DNA of 5,571 nucleotides, taken from assembly GCA_002327525.1 (NCBI GenBank), contig DCWG01000072.1, forward strand, positions 1-5,571, written 5' to 3'. The stretch comes from Gammaproteobacteria bacterium UBA2168 (lineage in GTDB: Bacteria > Pseudomonadota > Gammaproteobacteria > Pseudomonadales > Azotimanducaceae). The position numbers were made by a program, and so were the translations under genes. The notes beneath the pieces were generated by a model. The model saw only the letters and a list, made by a program, of their open reading frames with translations. It was not told the DNA's origin and ran no database searches. Shown one piece after another: positions 1 to 5,571 of the stretch; the first letter of the stretch is position 1; each line of letters begins with the position of its first letter.

Positions 1-103
1 ACATGGCCATTCCGCCTGCCGCGCTGTACTGAGGCAGCGCGAGGATGAGGCTGACGGCGGTGCCGAGTGCGGTACCCGCCACTAGGCCTGTAACAAAACC
101 CAT
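1..103 (-). CDS. Partial small membrane protein with GxxxG motif (N-terminus only)
   Basis: Only the first 34 codons are visible; the gene runs off the left edge. The peptide begins MGFVTGLVAGTALG and continues as an uncharged hydrophobic stretch to about residue 24 (ending LILALP), followed by a small-residue segment with Gly and Ala. This looks like a transmembrane helix or an uncleaved signal anchor. Glycines at 6, 10 and 14 have GxxxG spacing, a helix-packing pattern known from glycine zippers. The ATG at 103 is chosen because a GAGG Shine-Dalgarno sits 8 bases upstream, overlapping the stop codon of the preceding lipoprotein gene. Another ATG at 110 opens a frame with an Arg-rich, non-hydrophobic product and was not used. 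The 10-base gap to the lipoprotein gene implies the same operon. I do not recognise the family, and the function cannot be judged from the fragment. Confidence 0.68.
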   Translation of the reverse strand, partial: MGFVTGLVAGTALGTAVSLILALPQYSAAGGMAM

Positions 104-111
104 CACGCATA

Positions 112-116
112 CCTCA
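112..116 (-). promoter_or_regulatory. Ribosome binding site overlapping a stop codon
   Basis: On the minus strand this reads TGAGG. The TGA is the stop of the upstream lipoprotein gene, and GAGG is a good Shine-Dalgarno match placed 8 bases before the ATG at 103. The overlap decides the start of the truncated membrane-protein gene and suggests that its translation is coupled to the lipoprotein gene. Confidence 0.6.
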
Positions 117-689
117 GCGGTTGCGGCTGGCGAGCTCGTCCGGAGAAGGACGACCGCCTTGGCAGGCGCGGCAGGTGGCCTCTAGTACCAGGTCGGCTTC
201 CAGGAAGAGATTGTCGGCGCGATAGAAACGCTCCGGGTCGTCACTGACCTTCACCAGACCCATTTCCTTGTCAGTTAGTTCTGCGCGCATATCCGTGAGA
301 ATTTGTGTCCGGACCGGGCAGGCCTGGGCGCAGGTGTTGTAGTCGCCGGTGAAGGAAACGAATTTCACGTTGAAGAACCGGTTGTACAGGGCGCTCGCCT
401 GGCGACGGCTGATCACACCGTCGGCTTGCACGTTCATCAGGTGATCGCTGAAGCGACGGGGATTGTCGCGGTCCGGATTTTCGGCAGCGATGGCGAGCAG
501 CGACGTGAAGTAGGCGTTGAAGTGGTAATCGCAGCCCTGGCGGAGCCGGTGCTCCACCTCAGAGATGGCGCGATCGAGATTGCCGGGCAGCTTGCCCGTA
601 CAGACATCGGCCACGGGTTGCGTTGCGCAGGCGCCGAGCAGGACCAGCGTAGCGGTGATGAAGACGGCCGATATTGTGATCCGTGACAT
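114..689 (-). CDS. Putative outer-membrane lipoprotein of unknown function, cysteine-rich
   Basis: A 191-residue protein with a clear lipoprotein signal: an N-region with Arg3, a hydrophobic core, and the lipobox LGAC with the lipidated Cys at position 21. The residue after it is Ala, not Asp, so by the known Lol rule it should be sorted to the outer membrane. The mature part (about 170 residues) is soluble, with no further membrane segment. It carries six more cysteines: C30, C53, a CX3C pair (C120, C124) and a CX2C pair near the C-terminus (C173, C176). In the periplasm these could form disulfides or bind a metal or cofactor; the sequence alone does not decide. The start at 689 is supported by AGGAGAA 4 bases upstream. 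The gene lies 20 bases after the helical secreted-protein gene and 10 bases before the truncated membrane-protein gene, consistent with one operon. I do not recognise the family. Confidence 0.85.
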   Translation of the reverse strand: MSRITISAVFITATLVLLGACATQPVADVCTGKLPGNLDRAISEVEHRLRQGCDYHFNAYFTSLLAIAAENPDRDNPRRFSDHLMNVQADGVISRRQASALYNRFFNVKFVSFTGDYNTCAQACPVRTQILTDMRAELTDKEMGLVKVSDDPERFYRADNLFLEADLVLEATCRACQGGRPSPDELASRNR

Positions 690-709
690 GGTGTTCTCCT
701 CGTCGTGAA

Positions 710-1534
710 TTACATGGCGAGCGGACTGACGAAGTCTGTCTCGCCCACCGCGTTAGGGGGTGCTGCGATGGGCGCATTGGTCATGGCCTCACCGAAGAGT
801 ATTTCCTTCACGCCGCTCACAACGGCGCTCATTTCAGGTGTGATGAGCCCGAACGACTGGTTGAGCTGCTCCATGAGAGCCGCACGGGAGATCTCCTGCT
901 GCGTGGCCGCGATCAGCATCGACGCTTCTTCCATGTCGAGATAGATGTCCGCCGCCACCACGGCCAACGACTGCGAAGGGCCGTTGTTGTGGGTGGCTAC
1001 CAGATCGTAGTACTGCTTGAAACGACCCGAGAGCCTGATACCGGACTTGCCGCGCAATGCCGGGCGGACGGTTTGTGGGGTGGCGGACACTTCACCGAGC
1101 AGGGTGTTCTGCAACATGGTGGGGGTGGTGCGCTGTCCGAGTTCTTCGCGCAGGCGCTTCTCCAGACTCCGGCGTGTACTGTCCACCGCACGTTCCATGT
1201 CGGGAAGCCCGTCGCTCATGATGTTCAGCATCTCTAGATAGGTCGCGCCCAGTTGCTTGGCTATACGATCGCAGCCCTGGTCGCCGTCTGCGCCGTCGCA
1301 GAGGCTCTCCGAGAATAGTTGCTGCTGCAGATCGAGTCGCCCGATCACCTCTTGCAAGCTGTTTTCCATGGCTTCCGCGGCCTGGCCGGTCTCGCGAATG
1401 TCTTCGAGCACGGTCGTTGGAAATAGACGCACCACGGGCCCTGTAGCCGTTGCATGGGCATTGGTGGTCAGTAAGGCCATGGCGAGCAGAATCAGGAGTC
1501 GGGGGCGGAGATTAATGACTAATGGTATCGACAT
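710..1534 (-). CDS. Secreted helix-rich protein of unknown function
   Basis: A 274-residue protein. The first 30 residues form a Sec signal peptide: Arg10 and Arg12, a Leu/Ala-rich core, and a probable AHA cleavage site after about residue 28. The mature part is Glu-, Gln-, Leu- and Ala-rich, with long predicted helices at roughly 40-78, 90-135 and 190-250 that may form coiled coils. Two cysteines (C79 and C88), nine apart, flank a Gly/Asp-rich loop and could form a disulfide. The C-terminal 25 residues are Pro/Ala-rich and look disordered. There is no lipobox and no second membrane segment, so a periplasmic or exported location is inferred. The frame stays open upstream to 1939, but the start at 1534 is chosen because it has AAGG 7 bases upstream (AAGGTGA) and gives the signal peptide at once. 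The upstream extension would overlap the glycine-zipper gene and reads as low-complexity Ser/Arg/Thr/Pro sequence. I do not recognise the family. Confidence 0.85.
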   Translation of the reverse strand: MSIPLVINLRPRLLILLAMALLTTNAHATATGPVVRLFPTTVLEDIRETGQAAEAMENSLQEVIGRLDLQQQLFSESLCDGADGDQGCDRIAKQLGATYLEMLNIMSDGLPDMERAVDSTRRSLEKRLREELGQRTTPTMLQNTLLGEVSATPQTVRPALRGKSGIRLSGRFKQYYDLVATHNNGPSQSLAVVAADIYLDMEEASMLIAATQQEISRAALMEQLNQSFGLITPEMSAVVSGVKEILFGEAMTNAPIAAPPNAVGETDFVSPLAM

Positions 1535-1574
1535 GACGTCACCTTGCGTTTGTAGATGTCGGACGGTTGGAAGG

Positions 1575-2195
1575 TTAGACAGCGTTGAGTGAACGCTGGC
1601 TGAATGACGTGTGGTCGATTTTGTTTTCGATTGCGGGCTCGACGCTGGTTGTCGAGACGGGGGTGACGTCGACTTCGATGCGCACACGCTCGCCGGGGTA
1701 ATGCTCGGTTCGCTTGGTGAACTCGCGCCCCTGGAAGCGGTAGGTGACATCGTATCCCAGCGTGCCTTCCACCGTTCGGTGCTCGTATTCGATCGCGCAG
1801 CGCCGCACCGGTTTGCGATTGCTTCGCCCGGTGTGCTTGGCGATTTTTGCGCCCGCGATGGCGCCGGCGATCGTGAGAGCCGTCTTGCCGCGGCCACCGC
1901 CAAACTGGTTGCCGACAAATCCGCCGACCAGACCGCCAATCAGCCCGCGTAATGGCGAGGGCCGATAGTGATCGTCTTGGTGGCGGAGGTAGGGATCGCG
2001 TTCGATGCGCTCTGCGCTGCGGTAGATACGGCAGCGTTCCACGGGAACCGTGGTTACATGTTCTCTAACAACGGGTTGCACGTCCACGACGGGTGCGTAG
2101 GTATAGTAGGAGCCCGTCGCCTCACCAGCCGCGGCCGCGACGTGCGTAGCCAGCAGCACCGCAATGCTCAAGGCCTTGATCGTGATGTGCGACAT
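1575..2195 (-). CDS. Glycine-zipper 2TM-type secreted envelope protein
   Basis: A 206-residue protein. An N-terminal signal peptide (residues 1 to about 23, ending in a run of Ala) has no lipobox Cys, so this is not a lipoprotein like classic SlyB or the rickettsial 17 kDa antigen. After a Tyr/Val-rich segment comes a glycine zipper at about 84-116: Gly at 84, 87/88, 91/92, 95 and 98-101, then a short polar turn with GRGK and a second Gly/Ala helix with G111 and G115. This matches the glycine-zipper 2TM family (rickettsial 17 kDa antigen-like). The following domain (about 133-180), with the pattern GYDVTYRFQGREF and PGERVRIEVDV, is typical of the proteobacterial members. C55 and C133 flank the zipper and could be disulfide-linked. 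Family members associate with the outer membrane and influence envelope integrity, but an exact role is not established here. The start at 2195 follows AGGGGG by 4 bases. It appears to be the first gene of the envelope operon; the next gene begins 40 bases after its stop. Confidence 0.88.
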   Translation of the reverse strand: MSHITIKALSIAVLLATHVAAAAGEATGSYYTYAPVVDVQPVVREHVTTVPVERCRIYRSAERIERDPYLRHQDDHYRPSPLRGLIGGLVGGFVGNQFGGGRGKTALTIAGAIAGAKIAKHTGRSNRKPVRRCAIEYEHRTVEGTLGYDVTYRFQGREFTKRTEHYPGERVRIEVDVTPVSTTSVEPAIENKIDHTSFSQRSLNAV

Positions 2196-2232
2196 GCTGC
2201 CCCCTGTTCCGTATCAGTTCGCGGGACATGCT

Positions 2233-2260
2233 AAAATACCGTGGTTAAACGGAAGCTGAA
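2233..2260 (-). promoter_or_regulatory. Weak candidate sigma70-type promoter for the envelope operon
   Basis: On the minus strand a TATTTT (2233-2238) could be a -10 box. TTCAGC (2255-2260) lies 16 bases upstream as a poor -35 match. Transcription would start near 2226, giving a leader of about 30 bases before the ATG at 2195. The AT-rich patch stands out in an otherwise GC-rich region, but both hexamers deviate from consensus. This is a suggestion, not a firm call. Confidence 0.3.
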
Positions 2261-2342
2261 CGGAATGGGTTGGAGTGGCAGGTTCAGACCGGATTCTGCT
2301 GAGCGTCGTGCGAGGTTGCTGGGGAGGACTTTTTGCCCTGGG

Positions 2343-2359
2343 CGCGCGCTTCGCGCGCG
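2343..2359 (-). terminator. GC hairpin after pccA; possible terminator or 3' stabiliser
   Basis: A perfect inverted repeat with 7 base pairs of alternating C and G and a 3-base loop (GAA on the minus strand) begins 14 bases after the pccA stop codon. The position suits transcript-end processing or termination. On the minus strand, however, it is followed by CCAGGGC and then five A, not by a U-tract, so it is not a standard intrinsic terminator. It could protect the pccBA mRNA 3' end or assist Rho-dependent ending. The T-run on the plus strand (2330-2334) lies before the hairpin, so it does not make a plus-strand terminator either. Confidence 0.35.
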
Positions 2360-2373
2360 ACAGACAAACAGAG

Positions 2374-4359
2374 CTACTCGAACTCCAGAATCGGCTGATC
2401 AACCTCGAGACTCTCGCCCTCCTCCACCAGCACGTTGGCCACCACCACGTCGTCGACGGCGCGCAGGCTGTTCTCCATCTTCATGGCTTCGACCACCGCC
2501 AGTTCTTCACCGGCCTTGGCTTCCTGCCCTTCTGCGACGCACAGGCGCACGAGCAAGCCGGGCATCGGGGAGAGTAGGAACTTCGAGAGGTTGGGCGGTT
2601 CTTTCTCGATCATGTGCGTGCTCAATTCGGCACTCCGGGGGGAGAGCACCATGGCGTTGATTTCCGCACCCCGATGAAACAGGTGATAACCACCGCCCAC
2701 GCGGTCGATCTGGAGGCGTATGGGTATGTCGTTGACCTTGGCGTTGACCACCACTTCTCCCAGCGCCCAGTTCAGGATCACGCGGTAAACGGCATCGCCG
2801 TGGCGTACCTCGAATCCGTGGGCCACCGCGGTAACGGCAACCGGATAGTGTTTCCGGTTGGCAACCACCACCCAATCGTCGCGCACGGCAAAATGGAAGC
2901 GCTGAGTTTGTCCGGAAATCTCAGCCGCGCGGTCGGCGAGCATGCGGTGCACGACGGCGGTGATGGCGACCGGTACGATCGGATCGCTCTGCGGCACGTC
3001 CGCAGCGTGGAAGCCATCAGGATACTCCTCGGCGATGAAGTTGGTGGTGAGCCTGCCCTCCTGGAAACGCGGATGCGCGATCAACGCGTTCAGAAAGCTG
3101 ATATTGTGGTTCACACCGCGGATGTAATACGCATCCAGCGCATCGTTCATGTGCTCGATGGCTGCATCCCGGGTTTCACCGTAGGTGATGAGTTTCGCGA
3201 TCATCGGGTCGTAGAACATCGACACCTCGCTGCCTTCCTGAATACCGGTGTCCACGCCCACCAGCTCAGTTTCTTCCGGGGGCTGGTAGCGCACCAAGCG
3301 TCCGGTGGAGGGCAGGAAATTTCTGAATGGATCTTCAGCATACACGCGGGCTTCGAGTGCCCAGCCGTGCAACTTTACGTCGTCCTGGGTTATGGACAGT
3401 TCCTCCCCGGCCGCGACGCGAATCATGTGTTCCACCAGATCCTCGCCGGTGATCAGTTCTGTCACCGGGTGTTCGACCTGCAAGCGCGTGTTCATCTCCA
3501 GGAAGTAGAACTGCCGGTTCGCGTCGACGATGAACTCCACCGTACCGGCAGAGCGGTAGTCTACGGCTCTGGCGAGGGTCACCGCCTGTTCACCCATGGC
3601 GCGGCGGGTTGCTTCGTCGAGAAACGGAGAGGGTGCTTCCTCGATCACCTTCTGGTGGCGGCGCTGGATAGAGCATTCGCGCTCGCCGAGATAGATGGTG
3701 TTGCCGTGTGAATCGGCCAGCACCTGAATCTCGATGTGGCGGGGCTCTTCGATGAACTTCTCGGCAAACACCCTTTCATCGCCGAAACTGGATACCGCCT
3801 CGTTGGTAGCGGAGATGAAGCCTTCCTGGCACTCCTCGTCGTTGCACACCACCCGCATACCCTTGCCGCCTCCACCAGCGCTGGCTTTCAGCATCACCGG
3901 GTAGCCGATCTCGCGCGCGATGGAAACCGCATGTTCGGGCCCATCGATGATATCCGTGTAGCCCGGAATGGTGTTCACTCCGGCCTCGGCCGCGAGTTGT
4001 TTGGAGGCAATCTTGTCGCCCATGGAGGTGATGGCTTTGATGCCGGGGCCGATGAAGACCACGCCGGCGTCATCGAGTGCCTGTGCGAATTCTGCGTTCT
4101 CCGAAAGGAACCCGTAACCGGGGTGCACGGCTTCGGCAGCCCTGCTCTCGATGGCTGCGAGTATGCGATCCATGCGCAGGTAGCTTTCGGAGCTGGCCGC
4201 TTCGCCGATGCGAACGGCCTCGTCCGCCATGCGTACGTGCAACCCCTGGACATCCGCGTCAGAGTGCACGGCTACCGTCTGGATGCCCATACGGCGGGCG
4301 GTTTTGATTATTCGACAGGCGATTTCGCCCCGGTTGGCGATCAGGATTTTGTTGAACAT
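2374..4359 (-). CDS. pccA: Propionyl-CoA carboxylase alpha subunit (biotin carboxylase and biotin carrier)
   Basis: A complete 661-residue protein, normal length for bacterial PccA. It carboxylates its own biotin with ATP and bicarbonate and hands the carboxyl to PccB, making methylmalonyl-CoA in the cytoplasm. Domains in order: biotin carboxylase N-domain (1 to about 110, opening [16 protein letters not shown]), ATP-grasp (about 115-310), biotin carboxylase C-domain (about 330-445), the BT region that docks the beta subunit (about 465-590), and the biotinyl domain (about 595-661). Visible key sites: the glycine-rich ATP loop KASAGGGGKGM (158-168), RRHQK (233-237), E288 and N290 with R292, V295 and E296 in EMNTRLQVEHPVTE, R338, and the biotin-accepting K627 in EAMKMEN, 35 residues from the C-terminus. 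No key residue is missing. The start at 4359 gives the standard family N-terminus; an upstream in-frame ATG would add 25 atypical residues inside pccB. The start overlaps the pccB stop by one base (TAATG), with only a weak GGAA 11-12 bases upstream, so coupling to pccB is likely. Methylcrotonyl-CoA carboxylase alpha is the main alternative, but the pccB neighbour argues for PccA. Confidence 0.95.
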   Translation of the reverse strand: MFNKILIANRGEIACRIIKTARRMGIQTVAVHSDADVQGLHVRMADEAVRIGEAASSESYLRMDRILAAIESRAAEAVHPGYGFLSENAEFAQALDDAGVVFIGPGIKAITSMGDKIASKQLAAEAGVNTIPGYTDIIDGPEHAVSIAREIGYPVMLKASAGGGGKGMRVVCNDEECQEGFISATNEAVSSFGDERVFAEKFIEEPRHIEIQVLADSHGNTIYLGERECSIQRRHQKVIEEAPSPFLDEATRRAMGEQAVTLARAVDYRSAGTVEFIVDANRQFYFLEMNTRLQVEHPVTELITGEDLVEHMIRVAAGEELSITQDDVKLHGWALEARVYAEDPFRNFLPSTGRLVRYQPPEETELVGVDTGIQEGSEVSMFYDPMIAKLITYGETRDAAIEHMNDALDAYYIRGVNHNISFLNALIAHPRFQEGRLTTNFIAEEYPDGFHAADVPQSDPIVPVAITAVVHRMLADRAAEISGQTQRFHFAVRDDWVVVANRKHYPVAVTAVAHGFEVRHGDAVYRVILNWALGEVVVNAKVNDIPIRLQIDRVGGGYHLFHRGAEINAMVLSPRSAELSTHMIEKEPPNLSKFLLSPMPGLLVRLCVAEGQEAKAGEELAVVEAMKMENSLRAVDDVVVANVLVEEGESLEVDQPILEFE

Positions 4360-5571
4360 TACAGAGGGATGTTTCCGTGTTTGCGCCAGGGATTCTCGAG
4401 CTGTTTGTCGCGCAGCATGGCAAAGGAGCGGCATACGCGCTCACGGGTTTCCTCGGGCATGATGACGTCGTCCACGTAGCCGCGGCTGGCGGCAACGAAC
4501 GGGTTGGCAAATGTCTCCTGATACTCGGCTGTGCGTGCCTGGATGAGTTGTTCGTCTTCCTTGTCCTTGCGGAAGATGATCTCCACCGCGCCCTTGGCGC
4601 CCAGCACGGCGATCTCGGCGCTCGGCCAGGCGAAGTTGACGTCGCCGCGCAGGTGTTTGGACGCCATCACGTCGTAGGCCCCTCCATAGGCCTTGCGCGT
4701 GATCAGCGTGACCTTGGGTACCGTGCATTCGGCGTATGCGTACAGCAACTTGGCGCCATTCTTGATGATCCCGCCGTATTCCTGGGCGGTGCCGGGCTGA
4801 AAACCGGGCACATCCACGAAAGTCAGAATGGGGATGTTGAAGGCGTCGCAGAAGCGTACGAACCGCGCTCCCTTCTTGGAGGAGTCGATGTCGAGACAGC
4901 CGGCGAGAAACATCGGCTGGTTGGCGACCACGCCAACAGTGGTCCCCTGCAATCGGATGAAGCCGATCACGATGTTCTGCGCGTAGCCTGGCTGCAGCTC
5001 GAAGAAATCGCCTTCGTCTGCCACCTTCCAGATGACCTCCTTGATATCGTAGGGTTTGGTCGGGTCGTCCGGCACCAGAGTGTTGAGAGACGGTTCGAGC
5101 CGTGTGGCCGGATCGTCGGTGGGCCAGCGGGGTGGTTTTTGCCGATTGTTGGGAGGCAGAAAATCGAAGCAGCGGCGCGTCATCAGCAGCGCCTGGACGT
5201 CGTTTTCGATGGCGAGATCGGCTACGCCCGATTTGCGTGAGTGGACGCTGGCACCGCCCAGTTCCTCGGGGGTTACCACCTCGTGATTCACCGTCTTCAC
5301 CACGTCGGGTCCGGTGACGAACATATAGGCGGAATCCTCCACCATGAAGATGAAATCCGTCATCGCGGGCGAGTACACGGTTCCGCCCGCGCATGGGCCC
5401 ATGATGACCGAGATCTGTGGCACCACACCGGACGCCAGTACGTTGCGCTGGAAGATTTCGGCATAACCGCCGAGCGAGGCCACACCTTCCTGGATGCGGG
5501 CACCGCCGGAGTCGTTCAGACCGATGACCGGGGCGCCCACCTTCATGGCCTGATCCATGATCTTGCAGATC
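4359..5571 (-). CDS. pccB: Propionyl-CoA carboxylase beta subunit, N-terminally cut by the window edge
   Basis: The last 403 residues of a protein that is usually about 510-540 long; the start lies beyond the right edge. The ATG at 5558 is internal, because the frame continues upstream with residues ICKI before it. It transfers the carboxyl from PccA-bound biotin to propionyl-CoA. Both crotonase-like halves are represented. The N-half carries [11 protein letters not shown] and the oxyanion-type motif GPCAGG (visible residues 58-63), followed by [11 protein letters not shown]. The C-half carries [17 protein letters not shown] and [11 protein letters not shown]. The Asp in GGAYD (codon 4671-4673) corresponds to the acyl-CoA specificity position described in Streptomyces coelicolor PccB (D422), where Asp favours propionyl-CoA. 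The C-terminus WRKHGNIPL is nearly identical to the ending of human PCCB. The stop overlaps the pccA ATG by one base. The gene order pccB then pccA, and the motifs, make this identification firm. Confidence 0.96.
   Translation of the reverse strand, partial: ICKIMDQAMKVGAPVIGLNDSGGARIQEGVASLGGYAEIFQRNVLASGVVPQISVIMGPCAGGTVYSPAMTDFIFMVEDSAYMFVTGPDVVKTVNHEVVTPEELGGASVHSRKSGVADLAIENDVQALLMTRRCFDFLPPNNRQKPPRWPTDDPATRLEPSLNTLVPDDPTKPYDIKEVIWKVADEGDFFELQPGYAQNIVIGFIRLQGTTVGVVANQPMFLAGCLDIDSSKKGARFVRFCDAFNIPILTFVDVPGFQPGTAQEYGGIIKNGAKLLYAYAECTVPKVTLITRKAYGGAYDVMASKHLRGDVNFAWPSAEIAVLGAKGAVEIIFRKDKEDEQLIQARTAEYQETFANPFVAASRGYVDDVIMPEETRERVCRSFAMLRDKQLENPWRKHGNIPL

Larger units (their letters stand above)
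2196..2373. other. Intergenic junction between pccA and the envelope operon
   Basis: These 178 bases separate the end of pccA from the glycine-zipper gene and are the longest gene-free stretch in the window. They hold the GC hairpin at 2343-2359, the weak promoter candidate at 2233-2260 and a Shine-Dalgarno at 2200-2205. I see no tRNA, direct repeat, insertion-sequence end or riboswitch-like structure. The short plus-strand frames that start here run on into antisense pccA and are not supported as genes. Confidence 0.6.

Noticed and set aside
683..1237. Plus-strand open frame of 184 codons
   Set aside because: It is antisense to the signal-peptide-bearing gene at 710-1534; the product is His/Arg-rich without a recognisable motif.
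1535..1939. N-terminal extension of the secreted helical protein by 135 codons
   Set aside because: It would overlap the glycine-zipper gene and bury a good signal peptide inside the protein. The ATG at 1534 has its own Shine-Dalgarno.
2232..2237. TAAAAT as a plus-strand -10 box
   Set aside because: No reasonable -35 lies 16-18 bases upstream, and no supported plus-strand gene follows.
2614..3711. Plus-strand open frame of 365 codons
   Set aside because: It lies wholly antisense to pccA, whose domains and catalytic residues are intact. The product is His/Val-rich with no recognisable domain, the usual shadow of a GC-rich gene.
4360..4434. 25-residue N-terminal extension of PccA
   Set aside because: PccA and other biotin carboxylases begin at the [16 protein letters not shown] sequence; the extra codons lie inside the conserved pccB C-terminus.
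3736..4479. Plus-strand open frame of 247 codons
   Set aside because: It runs antisense across the pccA start and pccB end; composition and lack of motifs mark it as a shadow.
4377..5240. Plus-strand open frame of 287 codons
   Set aside because: It is antisense to the well-supported pccB and has no motif, signal or start context of its own.
4441..5394. Minus-strand open frame of 317 codons in another frame of pccB
   Set aside because: The product is very Arg/His-rich and low complexity, and it overlaps pccB fully on the same strand.
1..5571. CRISPR array, tRNA, insertion sequence or phage signals
   Set aside because: I saw no regularly spaced repeats, cloverleaf, terminal inverted repeats, transposase or phage-like frame.

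Overview
The window is about 60% GC bacterial chromosome in which every gene I can support lies on the minus strand, so transcription runs from position 5571 towards position 1. The propionyl-CoA carboxylase sequences, the Lol-type lipoprotein leader and the glycine-zipper envelope protein suggest a Gram-negative proteobacterium. Gammaproteobacteria is my best guess, inferred from protein style only; no rRNA or other taxonomic marker is present.

Right half (2374-5571): the C-terminal three quarters of pccB (carboxyltransferase, beta subunit; its N-terminus lies beyond the right edge), then a complete pccA (biotin carboxylase plus biotin carrier, alpha subunit). The pccB stop and pccA start share one base (TAATG), so the two subunits are almost certainly translationally coupled. 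Together they convert propionyl-CoA to (S)-methylmalonyl-CoA, which feeds odd-chain fatty acid, branched amino acid and propionate carbon towards succinyl-CoA. No epimerase or mutase gene is in the window.

Junction (2196-2373): 178 bases without a gene. It holds a strong GC hairpin 14 bases after the pccA stop and a weak candidate promoter for the next gene. It probably separates two transcription units.

Left half (1-2195): four closely spaced minus-strand genes that look like one envelope operon. In transcription order they are a secreted glycine-zipper protein; a secreted, helix-rich protein of unknown function; a cysteine-bearing outer-membrane lipoprotein of unknown function; and the first 34 codons of a small membrane protein with GxxxG spacing, cut by the left edge. 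Only the glycine-zipper protein belongs to a family I recognise. This cluster is the part of the window most likely to hold something undescribed. The long plus-strand reading frames across pccA and pccB are antisense shadows of the real genes.
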